From positions 55,707,562 to 55,771,561 of the forward strand of contig NC_134367.1 of the NCBI RefSeq assembly GCF_035582795.1: 64,000 nucleotides of DNA, in the 5' to 3' direction. Of this stretch, positions 1 through 10,555 are shown piece after piece. The stretch comes from Mycteria americana. Taxonomy: Eukaryota; Chordata; Aves; Ciconiiformes; Ciconiidae. A program made the position numbers and the translations under genes. Each line of letters starts with the position of its first letter. The first letter of the stretch is position 1. A model generated the notes under the pieces. The model was not told the origin of the DNA and made no database searches. It saw only the letters and a program-made list of their open reading frames with translations.

Positions 1-3000
1 GATAAGTAAACAACTTATAAATATTTTCATGAATTCCAGCAGTTGCTTAGTTGTCTGCTTGGCTTTCCACATGTCAAGTGACTCCATAATATAGGTGGAT
101 TCTAGTCTTAAAAATGCCATTCACTGAAAACAGTGTGTTACAAATGGAAAACATTATTGCAACATATCTGGTGTCCAGAGAGGGGAGATTGTGGCAATCA
201 GCTCTAAGGGAGCACTGGCAAAGTCCATCTTTAGAAGGTTTCTCTCAGCATGAGCATTAATGGTTTCTGCTCCCCAGGGGATACTGCTCGGTTTATAACA
301 TTGCAGAAATCTGGAAGGAAAGAAGTTGACACGTTGAGAAAGGTCACACCTTTGAGAACATAAAGTAACAACCAATTCAGCTGAATGAAAAGCCACATGC
401 TGCTGGGTGCCCCCCACTCCAACCTGTTCAGGTCATCATCAGAGAAAACAAAGCGTAAGTGCTAAAGAAGGAGCGGGCCAGTTAGGCAACGTGACAGCTG
501 CTAGAAGGAGATAAACCTAAACCCAGCTGATGTCTACAGTAATGTAAAAGCAATAAAAATGATACTGTCCTACTGCTGTCATAATGGATTCTGCTGTTGA
601 AAGGCACAGACTAGAGGATACATGTAATTTCATATTGGATCCACATCTTTTCTGGTGTTTCACAGTAAGTACCTATGTACCTGCTTTATGGCTGCTCTCT
701 TCCTGACATGTCTATGGACCATGAATCTGTCTCCACTCACCACTGTTTTACCTCTCCTTGCTGAGGTTACTGATGCTGCAGCTTCCCATTCACTAAGAAA
801 TCTGCCGGAATTTTTTCTCATCTGACTTTCTGTCTGCTGGCCTCGGGCTAAACCAGGCTGAACACATGGTGAGAGCAAGAAAGAGGGAAAGAAAGGAAAT
901 GTAAAGCAGAGAAAGATGTTCCATTTACATACAAAGAAGAGCTGTTTAGGAAACATGTCTAGTGCTTTCGCCTTCCAGCTACCCTACTGATACTTTGGCT
1001 ACCACAACCTAGAAGAGTAAACCGCTGCATTTGTGGGGAAGAGAGAAGCATTTCCAGCCTGTAGACACAGAAGCAGACAAAGGCAGGCAGAAGCACTTGT
1101 TGCACTAATGCATTCTTCCAGTCCCATAAATGTACCTGGCACCTGACAGACCCGTAGGAAACAACTGGCTAGATCTTCCTTTGAGAAACATTGTTTTGCA
1201 CCACACTAAATGTGCCCCAGCCAGAAAGGTATCCTAACGAGCTTAGACAAGATTTCCAGATTTCCAGCTGTTTCTGATTCTCAGGACTGATTTCAGGCCA
1301 CTCCTTTTCATTACCTCGTTTTGGAGCTGTGACTGTTTCTGCCCTTTGCCTGCACAGCGAGCCAGAGCCCCAAATCCCCGAGTAGTAAATGGTATGAATC
1401 ATGCAACACTCTCATAAACTTGAAGGACGTAGTAGGAACAACAACAAAGTTAGGACACTGTCTGGTCCCCACCCTGGCTGGAAAAGAGGAGGTAGCCAAC
1501 ATTTCCCCATATGAGGCTAGAATTGGGATAAGTTTTGAAAATTAGAAAATTGCCTTCATGTGGCTCTAATAAAGTCCAGGGGGAAAAGTTGGGCAGAGCA
1601 GCCCAGATCAAGGAGGGCAGGGTGAGCATTATGCAAGTATCCAGATTTGCAGTTCTGCAGTTCAGCTACAAGAAGAGACTGGCCTAAAGCTCTTGTCCTA
1701 AAGATTTCAGCTCTCAGTGCTAAGATCAGAAATCATCACAGCTGGACACAAAAGACAAAGGGAACACAAGGGTTACGGTCATAAGAAAATCAATTGTTTG
1801 GGAGAATTAGCGAAAGAATCCAGAGAATTTTGTATTTTTCTCTCTTTTCATTTGAAGAGTTTTGTCACTTAATGACAAAAGTACAAGTGCGTCTTACATG
1901 GAAATTAGAGACCAAACAGATCACACAGAGAATAGGACTTCAGTGATACGGAGGTACTTAAAAATTAAAAAACCCACACAGATGAAAAATAAAAGGAGAA
2001 AAAAATGCTGTTGCATAGGCTGGGCAGGAAGAAAGAAAAGAATGGCCAAGGCTGTGTATGTGGAACAGACTGAATGACATACAGATTCCCTCTTCAGGCT
2101 AACATCTTCAGTCACAAAGAAAGAAAAAGGAAACATCGCTCCATTTTCACGACTAAGTGAGAACCAAAGGCTTTAAAATGTATGAAACATCAGCAGACAC
2201 TTGGTGTCTCCTCCAAAAAGGATGAGCTCTGCATCACTGGTTTCATGCAGCCCTGTTGCCTTCCTTTCTCACTGCCCCAGCACAGCAATGGGGGCTTGCT
2301 CCCTCTTCACGTCCTCATGACCCAGCTCGTCAATGCAGCAGGAAAATAAAGTGCATTTCCCCTCCCTGCAAGCCAGATAACCACAAGGCCTTCTTGGAAG
2401 TTTTCACTTCCCAAATATTTACCATAAGGGGGGAAAAAGGATAGATGTTATCAAGACCTCGTAACCAAGAGCTGGCTGCTCACAGTGTCTCTGATGCGGC
2501 AGATATTTTCAAGACGTGCATTGTATATTTTGGTGTCTAAGACAGTGACTTCTATGTGTGTGACCTAAAAAAATTGCCATTGTTGGAAAAGGGCAACGTT
2601 TCCCACATACATTTGGCTCAGTCACACAGGCACCAGACATTTCATGTTCCTGGTAATGTTGCTTGCCACAAAGGCCAAGGAAAAATAAAGAGCATGTGAC
2701 GTATGAGTAGAACAGTGTCTGACCTGAACAGTTTTCAAACAATTTCCATGGAACATGCTCTGCACAACTGGCCAAGTCAATGGTCTTTAGCTCCAAAAGG
2801 TAAATTTAGCTCCTCTCCTAAATCCATTCTGGAGCAATGCCACCTGAAAGGTCAGTTTGCTGTATGTTTCAGTGTCGCATGATGTAATTTAAGGAAATGA
2901 CAGCTACAAAAATTATTAATCTCAGTGGGACCTTTCCAATAGAAAAGAAGAAAGGAACAAATAAACTAGGGTTCTGATACTTGGGAGCAGAAAGGGAGTG

Positions 3001-3502
3001 ATTGATTTCGGGGACAGAAGCACCAAGGGAGTGGAAATTGTATGATGGTACGTTACTGAGTCAGTCATTTAAACCAAGTTTATGGTTGGTGGCAAGAATA
3101 GGTAGCCTGGGGACATGATTCGTCACATCCTAAAGAAGACATCTAAACCAGGTCAGATTAATTCTGTCCTGAAAGTATTTATTTTTCTCTGCAGTTATAA
3201 AGTCTAATGTGACTAGATCAGAGGTAGTTACTGGCGAAGTATAGAACAAAAGTGCATGACACGTTCAGAGGTTAGATGGATCCCACCCAGAATTTCTGCT
3301 CCAGATTGACACCGGTTTATTGTTTAATTGTTTTCTTCTTGCTGTCATCAGCAACAAATGCACTGGCATGCAGCAAGGCTAGCAAACCACCGAGAGAAGC
3401 TCAACCTTAACAAGGGAGGTTATACCCATTGCTAAAGAGGTGAAGGGCATAGGAAGATCAAAGAGGAGCCATAATCTTGCCTGTGCAAGTAGCATTTTGA
3501 AC

Positions 3503-3920
3503 ATAATCATACAAAACAGGGCTGGAAAGGACCTTGACAGGTCATTTGGTCCACCCCTTGCTAAGATCCATCAGACTTTCTAGACCTGAACTGTTCTTGT
3601 CACATGTATGACCAACTTGTACTTGAAAAGCATCCAGGGACAGAGGTGCCGTTCACTCCTGCTTTATTTACCCTTACAGATACTTTTTTTTCCCTATGTA
3701 GCCTAAATTTCTCTTACTGCAACTTACATGCTGTTCTCAGAGGATGTGACTGAGAGGTTATTATCTTATTTTTAGCAGCTTTTATGTAGCTGAAGGCTGT
3801 TACCACATCTTCCTCTGATCTTCTCATCCTTTGGCTAATATTTTCAGTCTTTCTGTATACATGATGCTTGCTAAACCTGGGGTCATTCTCATTTCAAAAT
3901 TATTAGTGGCAATGCTGAAA
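3503..3920 (-). mobile_element. Old, diverged CR1-type LINE fragment
   Basis: The segment starts with a degraded version of the CR1 3' tail read in reverse complement, followed by a phrase matching the conserved CR1 3' region (GGGCTGGAAAGGACCTTGAC, then a 'gtccaccccttgc' block). Further similarity to the CR1 3' UTR region continues weakly to about 3900. Divergence is much higher than in the copy at 12048, suggesting an ancient insertion. The element is in minus orientation and 5'-truncated, as is usual for CR1. The boundaries are approximate. Confidence 0.55.
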
Positions 3921-3989
3921 TTAATCTAGAATGGACAGATCTTGCCTCTCTTAGATATCTCTGAATCATCCTATAAATTTTCATTTATT

Positions 3990-4095
3990 TATTCAGCCTG
4001 ACAAGCACCCTGCGAGTTATCAAGAAGTAAAACGAGCCCCTTTTTACACAAGAGGACATAAGGCGGAGAGGATTTGTGGCTCTCCACTCTGTGTA
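3990..4095 (-). mobile_element. Probable MIR SINE relic (antisense)
   Basis: The sequence follows the order of the MIR core in reverse complement: a 'caccctgcgag' block, then 'ccccttttttacac-agagga', then 'aggcggagagg'. These correspond to the MIR segments normally read as the cytosine-rich, T-tract and 'gaggaaactgaggca' blocks. Substitutions are many, so this is a suggestion rather than a firm call. Confidence 0.35.
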
Positions 4096-5846
4096 CCACA
4101 GAGTGTACTACACTCTGTGTACCACTGTATCTCCACCACAGTCTAACTGCACACCAGAGCAAGATCCAAGCACATCCAAGCTCATCCTCTGAGGCAGAAA
4201 CCCAAGTGCACAGGCTGTAGGGAAGCCACAGTGTGCTTTGCCCAGGTATTCAGTCATGGCAAGGCAGCACAGTGCAGTTTCGCTGCAATATAGGTAGATA
4301 CAACCACCGACTATGGCCAGGATTTCAAAAGCCGTTTGGGCATTATGCTGTTCAGAATTGTAAGGGCTAATTCCATGGAACTTAGAGTCAGGTACTTAAT
4401 ATATTTAAACACCTAACGACGCAGACATGTGACTAGTACTTAGACACCTCCCTCCTCATCACTTTAGGCATCCTGATGATTTAGAAATTCCAGTAGAATT
4501 GTCCTGTTAGCCACATCTGGTCTGACTGGGGGGAGTCTGTAGCTCTTCTCGTGCTCTTTTGTGTCACAACATTAATATTTTACAACTCTACTATCAATGC
4601 AATATAGCATAATACCATTCAAATAGGTGTTTAGAAACATCTTTTCTAATGATTAATCTAGTGTTTGCATGACTGAAACTGAAGCACTTAGTGCTTTTAG
4701 GCATGTCATTACTGGTAGAAAAGCAAGGCTTCATTCCAGGCTCTGGCATTGCTCTCGGAGTTTGCAGCAACAGCTTGTGAATCCCTATTCATTTACGCTG
4801 AGACTGTCAACAGATACTGCTGGGAACTACAACAGGAGTGAAGGGGTGAAGGGAAATGTATAGTTTCTAGTTCCGTCTAGTTTCCACAAGTTTATTAATC
4901 TTGATAGAACAGCAGGAAATCACACTGTAAACCACAAAGAGCCTGTTTAAAACCATCCTCAGAAAACACAGCTTTTACATTTTAAAGCCAGGGAACTGAG
5001 CACTTAGAGCCCACTGCCTGATTCAGTAACGTCAGTAAACACATTATTAACATGAAGAATAAGCTTTGTGAAATGTAAACTTCAGGTAGTTGGACACCAT
5101 CCTGATCTATCACATGTAAACATTTTTATTTTCTTTTCAGCAGGGTAGTCTGAAGATGGTAAAACACGCTCAGCTTTCAGAACCCAACAAACATTTGGAA
5201 TTCTTCACTTTCATACTTTTTATTGGTTATAGTGACTGAGAAAGCAAAGAGAACTGTTCCAAAGGAACACCTATTTTACCCTCTTTTATATTACTTTGCT
5301 AAGTAGCTTCGGTTGAGTGGCTACACAAAAATGTCAGGATGGTTGGCTTAAATGGTCATGGTGTTTCACGTTTTTGTTTTACACGGGAAACATCTATGTA
5401 AGTAGTCACACCATACTTAAAAGAGCAGATTGACAAACTGGCTTTCTGTTTCTTTGCTGGTTTGAGGGAACTTTTGGATGAGAGGTCCTCTTACTCTCAT
5501 ACAGTGCGGTGACAGCACTAGAGATGGGTATTGCATGTGAATGCGTCACCCTGGATGCTTTAACCGCCACAGCCCGCCTCGCCCCAACCGCGGCACCGCT
5601 GCCGTACGTCCTAGGTGCAGACCATCAAATTGCCGACGCTCCGGCGCTGGGCCCTGCGGAGAAACCAGCCCTCCCGCTACAAGGGAGAACGGGGGTATTT
5701 CCGTGAACCACGGGCCGGGGAGGAGCGGGCGGGGGGAGGGGAAATCCGTGCGCACGCCAGAGTACAGCCAGAAATAAGTAAGCGCACCCAGAGCCAAGCG
5801 AGCGCCCCGGGCCGCAGCGGGAGGCTGCGCGGCCCCTGTGCCCGGC

Positions 5847-6198
5847 CGCAGCCGCAGCCGCAGTCGCAGCCGCGGCGGCGGGGCCGTGAGGGCCGGGCGG
5901 GCTCCCCCGCCGCGCCGCTCCGCGCCCGGCCGTGCCGGCCCCCCCGGCGGGTGGAGCGGGGCCGCGGCGCTGCCCGCCGCCGCCATGGCGTGAGGGGCCG
6001 GGGGAGGAGGAGGAGGAGGACCGGGGAGGTAAGGAAGGAGGGCGGGGAGGCGGGAGGTGGAGCGGGAGGGGGGAGTCACTTTCTTCCTGAGTTGAAAAAC
6101 GCGCCCCCCGCTCCGTCCCCCGGGGCCGCGGAGGAGAAACTTTCTGGCTGCCGAGCGGCGGGTCCGCGCCGCGCCGCGCCAGGCAGGGGCCGCCGGCG
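5847..6198 (+). other. DSE: Putative DSE non-coding exon 1 (start approximate)
   Basis: A first exon is inferred from the splice donor CGGCG|GTGAGT, whose GT lies at 6199-6200. An alternative donor GGGGAG|GTAAGG lies 170 bases earlier (GT 6029-6030). The 5' limit is arbitrary because no transcription start can be read. If transcription starts upstream of 5985, the exon carries a two-codon upstream ORF (ATG GCG TGA, 5985-5993) in an excellent Kozak context. RNA or CAGE data would be needed to place the start. Confidence 0.45.
5985..5993 (+). promoter_or_regulatory. Two-codon upstream ORF in the DSE leader
   Basis: ATG GCG TGA preceded by GCCGCC and followed by G gives a near-perfect Kozak context. 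If included in the mRNA, this near-minimal ORF would engage scanning ribosomes before the DSE start. Its presence in the transcript depends on the unknown start site. Confidence 0.4.
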
Positions 6199-6847
6199 GT
6201 GAGTGCCCGTGCGGTGCGGGGCAGCGCTCCGCTCCGCTCCGGCCCGACCCCTCCCTCCATCCCGTCCCTCACGCTCCGCTCCGCCGGGCGGCCGCCCCCG
6301 CCCCTCCTGCCCGCGGCGGGCCCCGGGGCCGCTGGCGGCGGGGAGGGCCCCGGAGCCCCTCTCCGCCCGCGCCGGGCCGGCGGCGCCGGTTACCGGCGGG
6401 TCTGGGAAGGGGGAGGTCGGACCCAGCGCTCCCCCCCCGCCACATGTGTCCCCATCCCCAAGGCGCGGGGCGCGCTGCGGGCGCTGGCGGCGGCAGCGGG
6501 CACCAGGTGTCGGCGGGGGCCGGGCAGCGGGGCCCGGGTCGATCCGGTGCGGGAGCGGGAGCGGGGCGGGGTGGTGGCCGGGGGCGTCCCGCGGGGAGCA
6601 GCCTCCGGGCACGGGCTTTTCCGGGCTGCCCCCGGCGGAGCGGAGCGCAGGGCGGGTCGGGGCGGCGTGGCGGTTCGGTGCGGGGTTCCGTCGGGGCACC
6701 GCCGCTCGGACAGCCGCAGCGTTCCGGAGGTGCTGGGCAGCTCGCAGGATGGGCCCCGCGTGTCCGCGGGAGGTGCGTGCGGGGAGACAGCCCGGTGAAA
6801 GCTGTACCTCCGGGCGCCGTGTGTAACAGCTGTCTGCTCTTCCCTAG
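6199..6847 (+). other. DSE: DSE intron 1
   Basis: A short GC-rich intron lying wholly inside the CpG island, from donor GTGAGT (6199) to acceptor CCCTAG (6847). No independent gene is seen inside it. The open frames on both strands are composition artefacts. Confidence 0.6.
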
Positions 6848-6917
6848 CACCGTTACCGCCAGAGCCTCCGAGCCTTCTGCTAATGAGCTAAGCCTCCCAA
6901 ACATGCGTGTGTGAAAG
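6848..6917 (+). other. DSE: DSE non-coding exon 2 (5' UTR)
   Basis: A 70-base exon bounded by a pyrimidine-rich acceptor (TCTTCCCTAG) and the consensus donor GAAAG|GTAAGC. All three frames either stop or have no ATG that continues into the DSE frame. In the DSE frame a TGA at 6884-6886 closes the reading upstream, so this exon is leader sequence. It holds two tiny upstream ORFs: ATG AGC TAA (6883-6891) and ATG CGT GTG TGA (6903-6914). The exon is inferred from splice signals alone. Confidence 0.6.
6883..6914 (+). promoter_or_regulatory. Pair of minimal upstream ORFs in DSE leader exon 2
   Basis: Two very short ORFs lie 11 bases apart in the 70-base leader exon: Met-Ser-stop at 6883-6891 and Met-Arg-Val-stop at 6903-6914. 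Together with the 14-codon ORF at 20834 they would make ribosomes initiate several times before reaching DSE. The Kozak context is moderate for the first (A at -3 is absent) and weak for the second. Confidence 0.45.
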
Positions 6918-7569
6918 GTAAGCCGTAGCATCCTTGTCTTGCACCTGGGGAGGTGAGAGACAGGAAAAGAACGATTTGCCCGATGCAACTTCCTGCCACT
7001 TTTATTTTTGTTGTTGGAAGAGTCCTAAGTGCCCCGGGACCACAGTTATTAACTCGTGCAGCCCACTCTCCTCAGCCCCAGGATGGCAAGCTGCAATTCC
7101 TTTAGCTATTGTATGAAAGCGACGCATCATCACTTGGTGCATCTCGTGCCAACGCTTGAAATTCAGTTTGGTATGAATGAAAGGAGCCATTCCCTCTACA
7201 TTTCTGTCGTTCCCTCTTGAAAGAATATAAAGCTGTGATCTTTTCCTGCATTTTCAAGCTGGAGTAGCGTCTTTTTTGGACATAAGCAATGGCAATATAA
7301 GAAATAGATACAATTGTGAATGAAATACAGGAAATATTGCTCAACTAATTGGGGATTTTTGGTCACCCTAAGAAGATCAATTGCAATTTAAATAACACTA
7401 AAGTTTTAATATGGTCTAAACAAAGGCAAAGAAAATCTCGGCTAAATATTGCCACATTATGTTTATCATGCCAACAATTATTATAACTCAGTGCAGTATT
7501 TCAAAAAAGGAACAATTCAGCTGAAGGGCAGCAGTGGGAATCAATAATTCAGATGCTGTTTATTACTCT

Positions 7570-7765
7570 GAAAGACTCTTGCTGGGTAGCCTCGGGCAAG
7601 CCACTCCACCTCTCCATGGCTCTGTTTCCTTCCTCGTAAAACAGATAAATGTGCTTGCTTGCTTCACAGGGGTGTTGAGAAGTTTAATTAATTAATTTGT
7701 TTCATAACTACTTGGAGATCCTCGGGTGCATTTTTCTACAGAAGCGCTAAATATTATTTCAAGTA
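7570..7765 (+). mobile_element. MIR-type SINE relic
   Basis: The sequence contains, in order, blocks typical of the MIR core and tail: 'cctcgggcaagccactccacc', 'tctgtttccttcctcgtaaaa', a 'cacaggggtgttgagaag' block, then 'ggagatcctcgggtgca' and 'gaagcgctaaatattatt'. This order and spacing match an amniote MIR element read on the plus strand. The 5' tRNA-like part with its polymerase III boxes is not recognisable, so it is a fossil. MIR copies are common in mammals but sparse and old in birds. Confidence 0.65.
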
Positions 7766-10285
7766 TGAGTTCTTTTACTGTGTGTCATTGCTTATATGTG
7801 TTTCTTCAGTGACTTAAATTAGCTAAATTTTTAGATGAAGGCAACAAAGTAGCAGTTCTGGATTGGGATTTTCTTGACTATCTGTGAACTTCACTGGGAT
7901 GCAAAACCAAAATATACTAATCAGAGCGTATTTTGCTGGGACAGAACTACTGGTACTTTAAGAAGATGTCATTTTCTTTTCTTGTTATTCAAAATAAGAG
8001 CTCGCTTTTGTTGTTTTGTTTGAAGCATTGTGATACTTTGCATAATTTTGAATTGCCATGAAAAAACCTGAGTGCTGTTATTTAATACAAGGGCAAGAGA
8101 TGAGACTAATTTATAAACATACCTGTATCCTCTACTGTGGAAAGTGACCTCAGAAGACACTTGGTGCTGGTTTTCCACTGCATATTCATATACAATCTCT
8201 TCTAAAACCTGTTCTTCGGTCATAGAGGATACAGGTTGCAAAGGAAGAAGTACATGAACTGAACAAATTGATTGCCAGTGGTAAAAGTGGATGGATTTTG
8301 GTTGCCTAAGCAAGCAGTGTTTATTAGAGTGTATATTAGTTATTCTAACTAGATATTTAGTAAATGTCCGCACCGCAATGGAGAGGGAAATGTGTTTACC
8401 TGGCTAAATGTTAGATGTAATTTTCATAGGTTGCATACAGTTATAAGTAAAAAGGAGTAGCTGTAAGCCAGTTTTAGAGTGACATCTTGGTTTTGGCACT
8501 TTCTAAGGGCTCACGCCTTTAGAAACACTGTGCTCATGAGCTCTGTGTGTACCATTTCTTTTTCTCAAGTACAATGACAGCAAGCACATAAGCTTTTTCA
8601 AAATGGAATTTAAATAAAGCCTAGATCAGTGGTGGTAGAAAGTCATCACCAGGCAGCTGTTGGGCTGTGAATGACCATAGTGAGTTTATATGCTGGTGGA
8701 GAAATGGTGACATCCAGCATACCCAGCAATCTGAGCAGTGAGAACTAGGGTTAAATAAGGCTGTAAATGAGTCTGGAAACTGGAGTGTCCCTTCTCTCAG
8801 AAGTGATTGCATTTAGCTAAAACTGAGTCACATTCCTAGGCTCGTGTGTGGAAACTTGCACATCTGGCACCCACAACATACTCTAGCAATGAGCAGAAAG
8901 AAATTTAGTTACTACTGCTATTGTTCCTGGACATTTTGCAAGAAATAAAGCCCGTTTCCCCTGTCCTTATTCTGAAGGGATTAAAAAAAATAAAGACAGA
9001 AACAACTTTCTGTCACCATTGTTTCCTGGTTTAGACTTGGAAATCCAAATGTCTGGAGAGAGAAAGAGAATATGACTTTTGTGTAGCAAGTTGTATTTAA
9101 TTGGTAAATATGATATCTCAGCAGCAAGTGTGTCCTGGCTCTTCATACTTTCTTTGCTGTCTCCATTCAGCTGAGTTAGATAAAAGAGCTTAGTTACAGT
9201 CGCGCAGTCCCCTAAAGCTGCTAAACCATGGTCCCAGTTTGTGTTCAAGACTGTAGCCACGTATTTATTATAAATAGGCTTGATATTTGGGAGAAAGCCC
9301 TTCCTTTGAGCTACTTTTCTGCTTAGGGGGGGTAAGCTTTGTACCCATGTCTGTTAGCCCAGCAAATGGTGGGTGAGGTGTGACAGAGCTGCATTAGCAA
9401 AAACCCCAAGCCCTTGTGCGCTGCACTTGGGCTGGACTCGGTTATCTGCTCAGGATGGGAACAGAGCAGAGGAAGCGATTAAAGCCTGCTAGGGAAAAGG
9501 AAATTTAGCTGATGTAACCTAGGACCTTTCTCATGAATGCTTTTTCAGTAGAAGTTTAGCAGAAATGTTGGTAACGGAGGGCTGACCGGAGGGGTCTGGC
9601 CATTTTGGGAATCACATGAAGGACAGAGCACTGGCAATATTTTCTCACATCAGGTGCTGACATCACGCTTTCATCCACTCCTGGGACATGGTCAGGTGTG
9701 AAAGCCCAGGCACAGTGAGGCCATTATGTACGCAGTCTGAAATTACCTTTGTTTGCTCTGTCTTTCTTTTTTCACCCTCGCTTAGACTCACAGAGTGTAC
9801 AGTAGCATTATTATAATGCAATAGCATTATTTAGAGCAGGCAATGGATTGTAAGGACCTTGGTCACGGCTGAGGCAGGTATTGTATTTCAGTACCAGATA
9901 AATGTAATTGTAACATAAGAGTTCTTTCACCACAGTTGTCCTGGTATATATTCTTGGGGTGTTTTTGTTGTTTTTTATCAGAAATAGTAAATGCGCTGAA
10001 TGTTTGATATAAACCTGGTATGCCCTCTTAAGTCTTCTAATCGAATGTCTGCCGAGCTTTTAAGGTATTTTCAGAAGTTGTTTGAAAGCATTTCTGTGGA
10101 TGTCACGGCATTTTAAAGCTTTTTACTCAGACCCTTTTAACTAAGGTACATCACATTTTTTGCCAAAACGATGTCAGGTTTCAGTTCTGCTGCGAGAGCC
10201 GTACCGGCACAACTCAAGGTCAGAAATGAGATTATACAATTCTAGATTTCATAATTAACTTGTAATGTAATGGCCGTGTTGATGC

Positions 10286-10320
10286 CTACTCACACAATTG
10301 GTCATGCCAATTGAGAGTAG
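10286..10320. repeat. Interrupted palindrome with paired CCAAT motifs
   Basis: CTACTC-aca-CAATTGG-tcatg-CCAATTG-a-GAGTAG: two nested inverted repeats (6 and 7 bp) around a 5-base centre. It places an ATTGG and a CCAAT motif head to head. The surrounding 10240-10400 has TAAT-type homeodomain motifs and an ATTTGCAT octamer (near 10358), giving an enhancer-like look. No function is shown by the sequence. Confidence 0.5.
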
Positions 10321-10538
10321 CTAAATTTTGCAGGAATAATGTAGCCTTTTAACTCCATTTGCATTTGATGCTTCTGCCCATGAAAATGTAATTGTCACTT
10401 TTTATCAAGGGTATTCTGGGCGGCAGTGAAGACAGTAATAACCCCGAAGAAACTACAGGACAACACATTTTATTGTTTCTCCAAGTTTGTACCTTGAAAA
10501 AAATTGGCTGCATCTGGCTACATATGTATTATATCTAT

Positions 10539-10555
10539 GGATAGATAGATAGATA
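10539..10555. repeat. GATA microsatellite
   Basis: About four tandem GATA units (ggatagatagatagata) in an AT-rich stretch of DSE intron 2. Short and probably of low polymorphism. Confidence 0.8.

Larger units (their letters stand above)
1..5500. other. Upstream intergenic DNA, no gene recognised
   Basis: AT-rich non-coding sequence before the DSE CpG island. Open frames on both strands are short (under 100 codons), lack splice-consistent exon structure and resemble nothing I know. The stretch contains an old CR1 fragment (about 3503-3920) and a probable antisense MIR relic (about 3990-4095). The segment 4310-4460 looks like an old amniote interspersed repeat that I cannot name. In mammals the TSPYL genes and NT5DC1 lie on this side of DSE; no trace of them was recognised. 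Confidence 0.6.
5560..6830 (+). promoter_or_regulatory. DSE: CpG-island promoter of DSE
   Basis: The sequence switches abruptly from AT-rich to very GC- and CpG-rich at about 5560 and back at about 6830. Within it are a CAGCCG hexanucleotide run (about 5845-5875), a GGA-repeat tract (6003-6020) and several G-runs that could form quadruplexes. No TATA box is evident, as expected for a broad CpG-island promoter. Strong splice donors at 6028/6029 and 6198/6199 show that transcription in the plus direction is spliced from here. The start site itself cannot be fixed from sequence. The many long open frames in this island are a by-product of scarce AT-rich stop codons. Confidence 0.85.

Noticed and set aside
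4310-4460. Old interspersed repeat with a 'gattt-caaaag' start and 'cttagacacct' motif, and a similar-looking block near 18700-18800
   Set aside because: Likely ancient amniote repeats, but I cannot name a family or limits, so I did not annotate them as elements.
5546-6988. Long open frames on both strands (up to 239 codons) in the CpG island
   Set aside because: They overlap one another in many frames, are Pro/Arg/Gly/Ala-rich and match no family. They result from few stop codons in GC-rich DNA.
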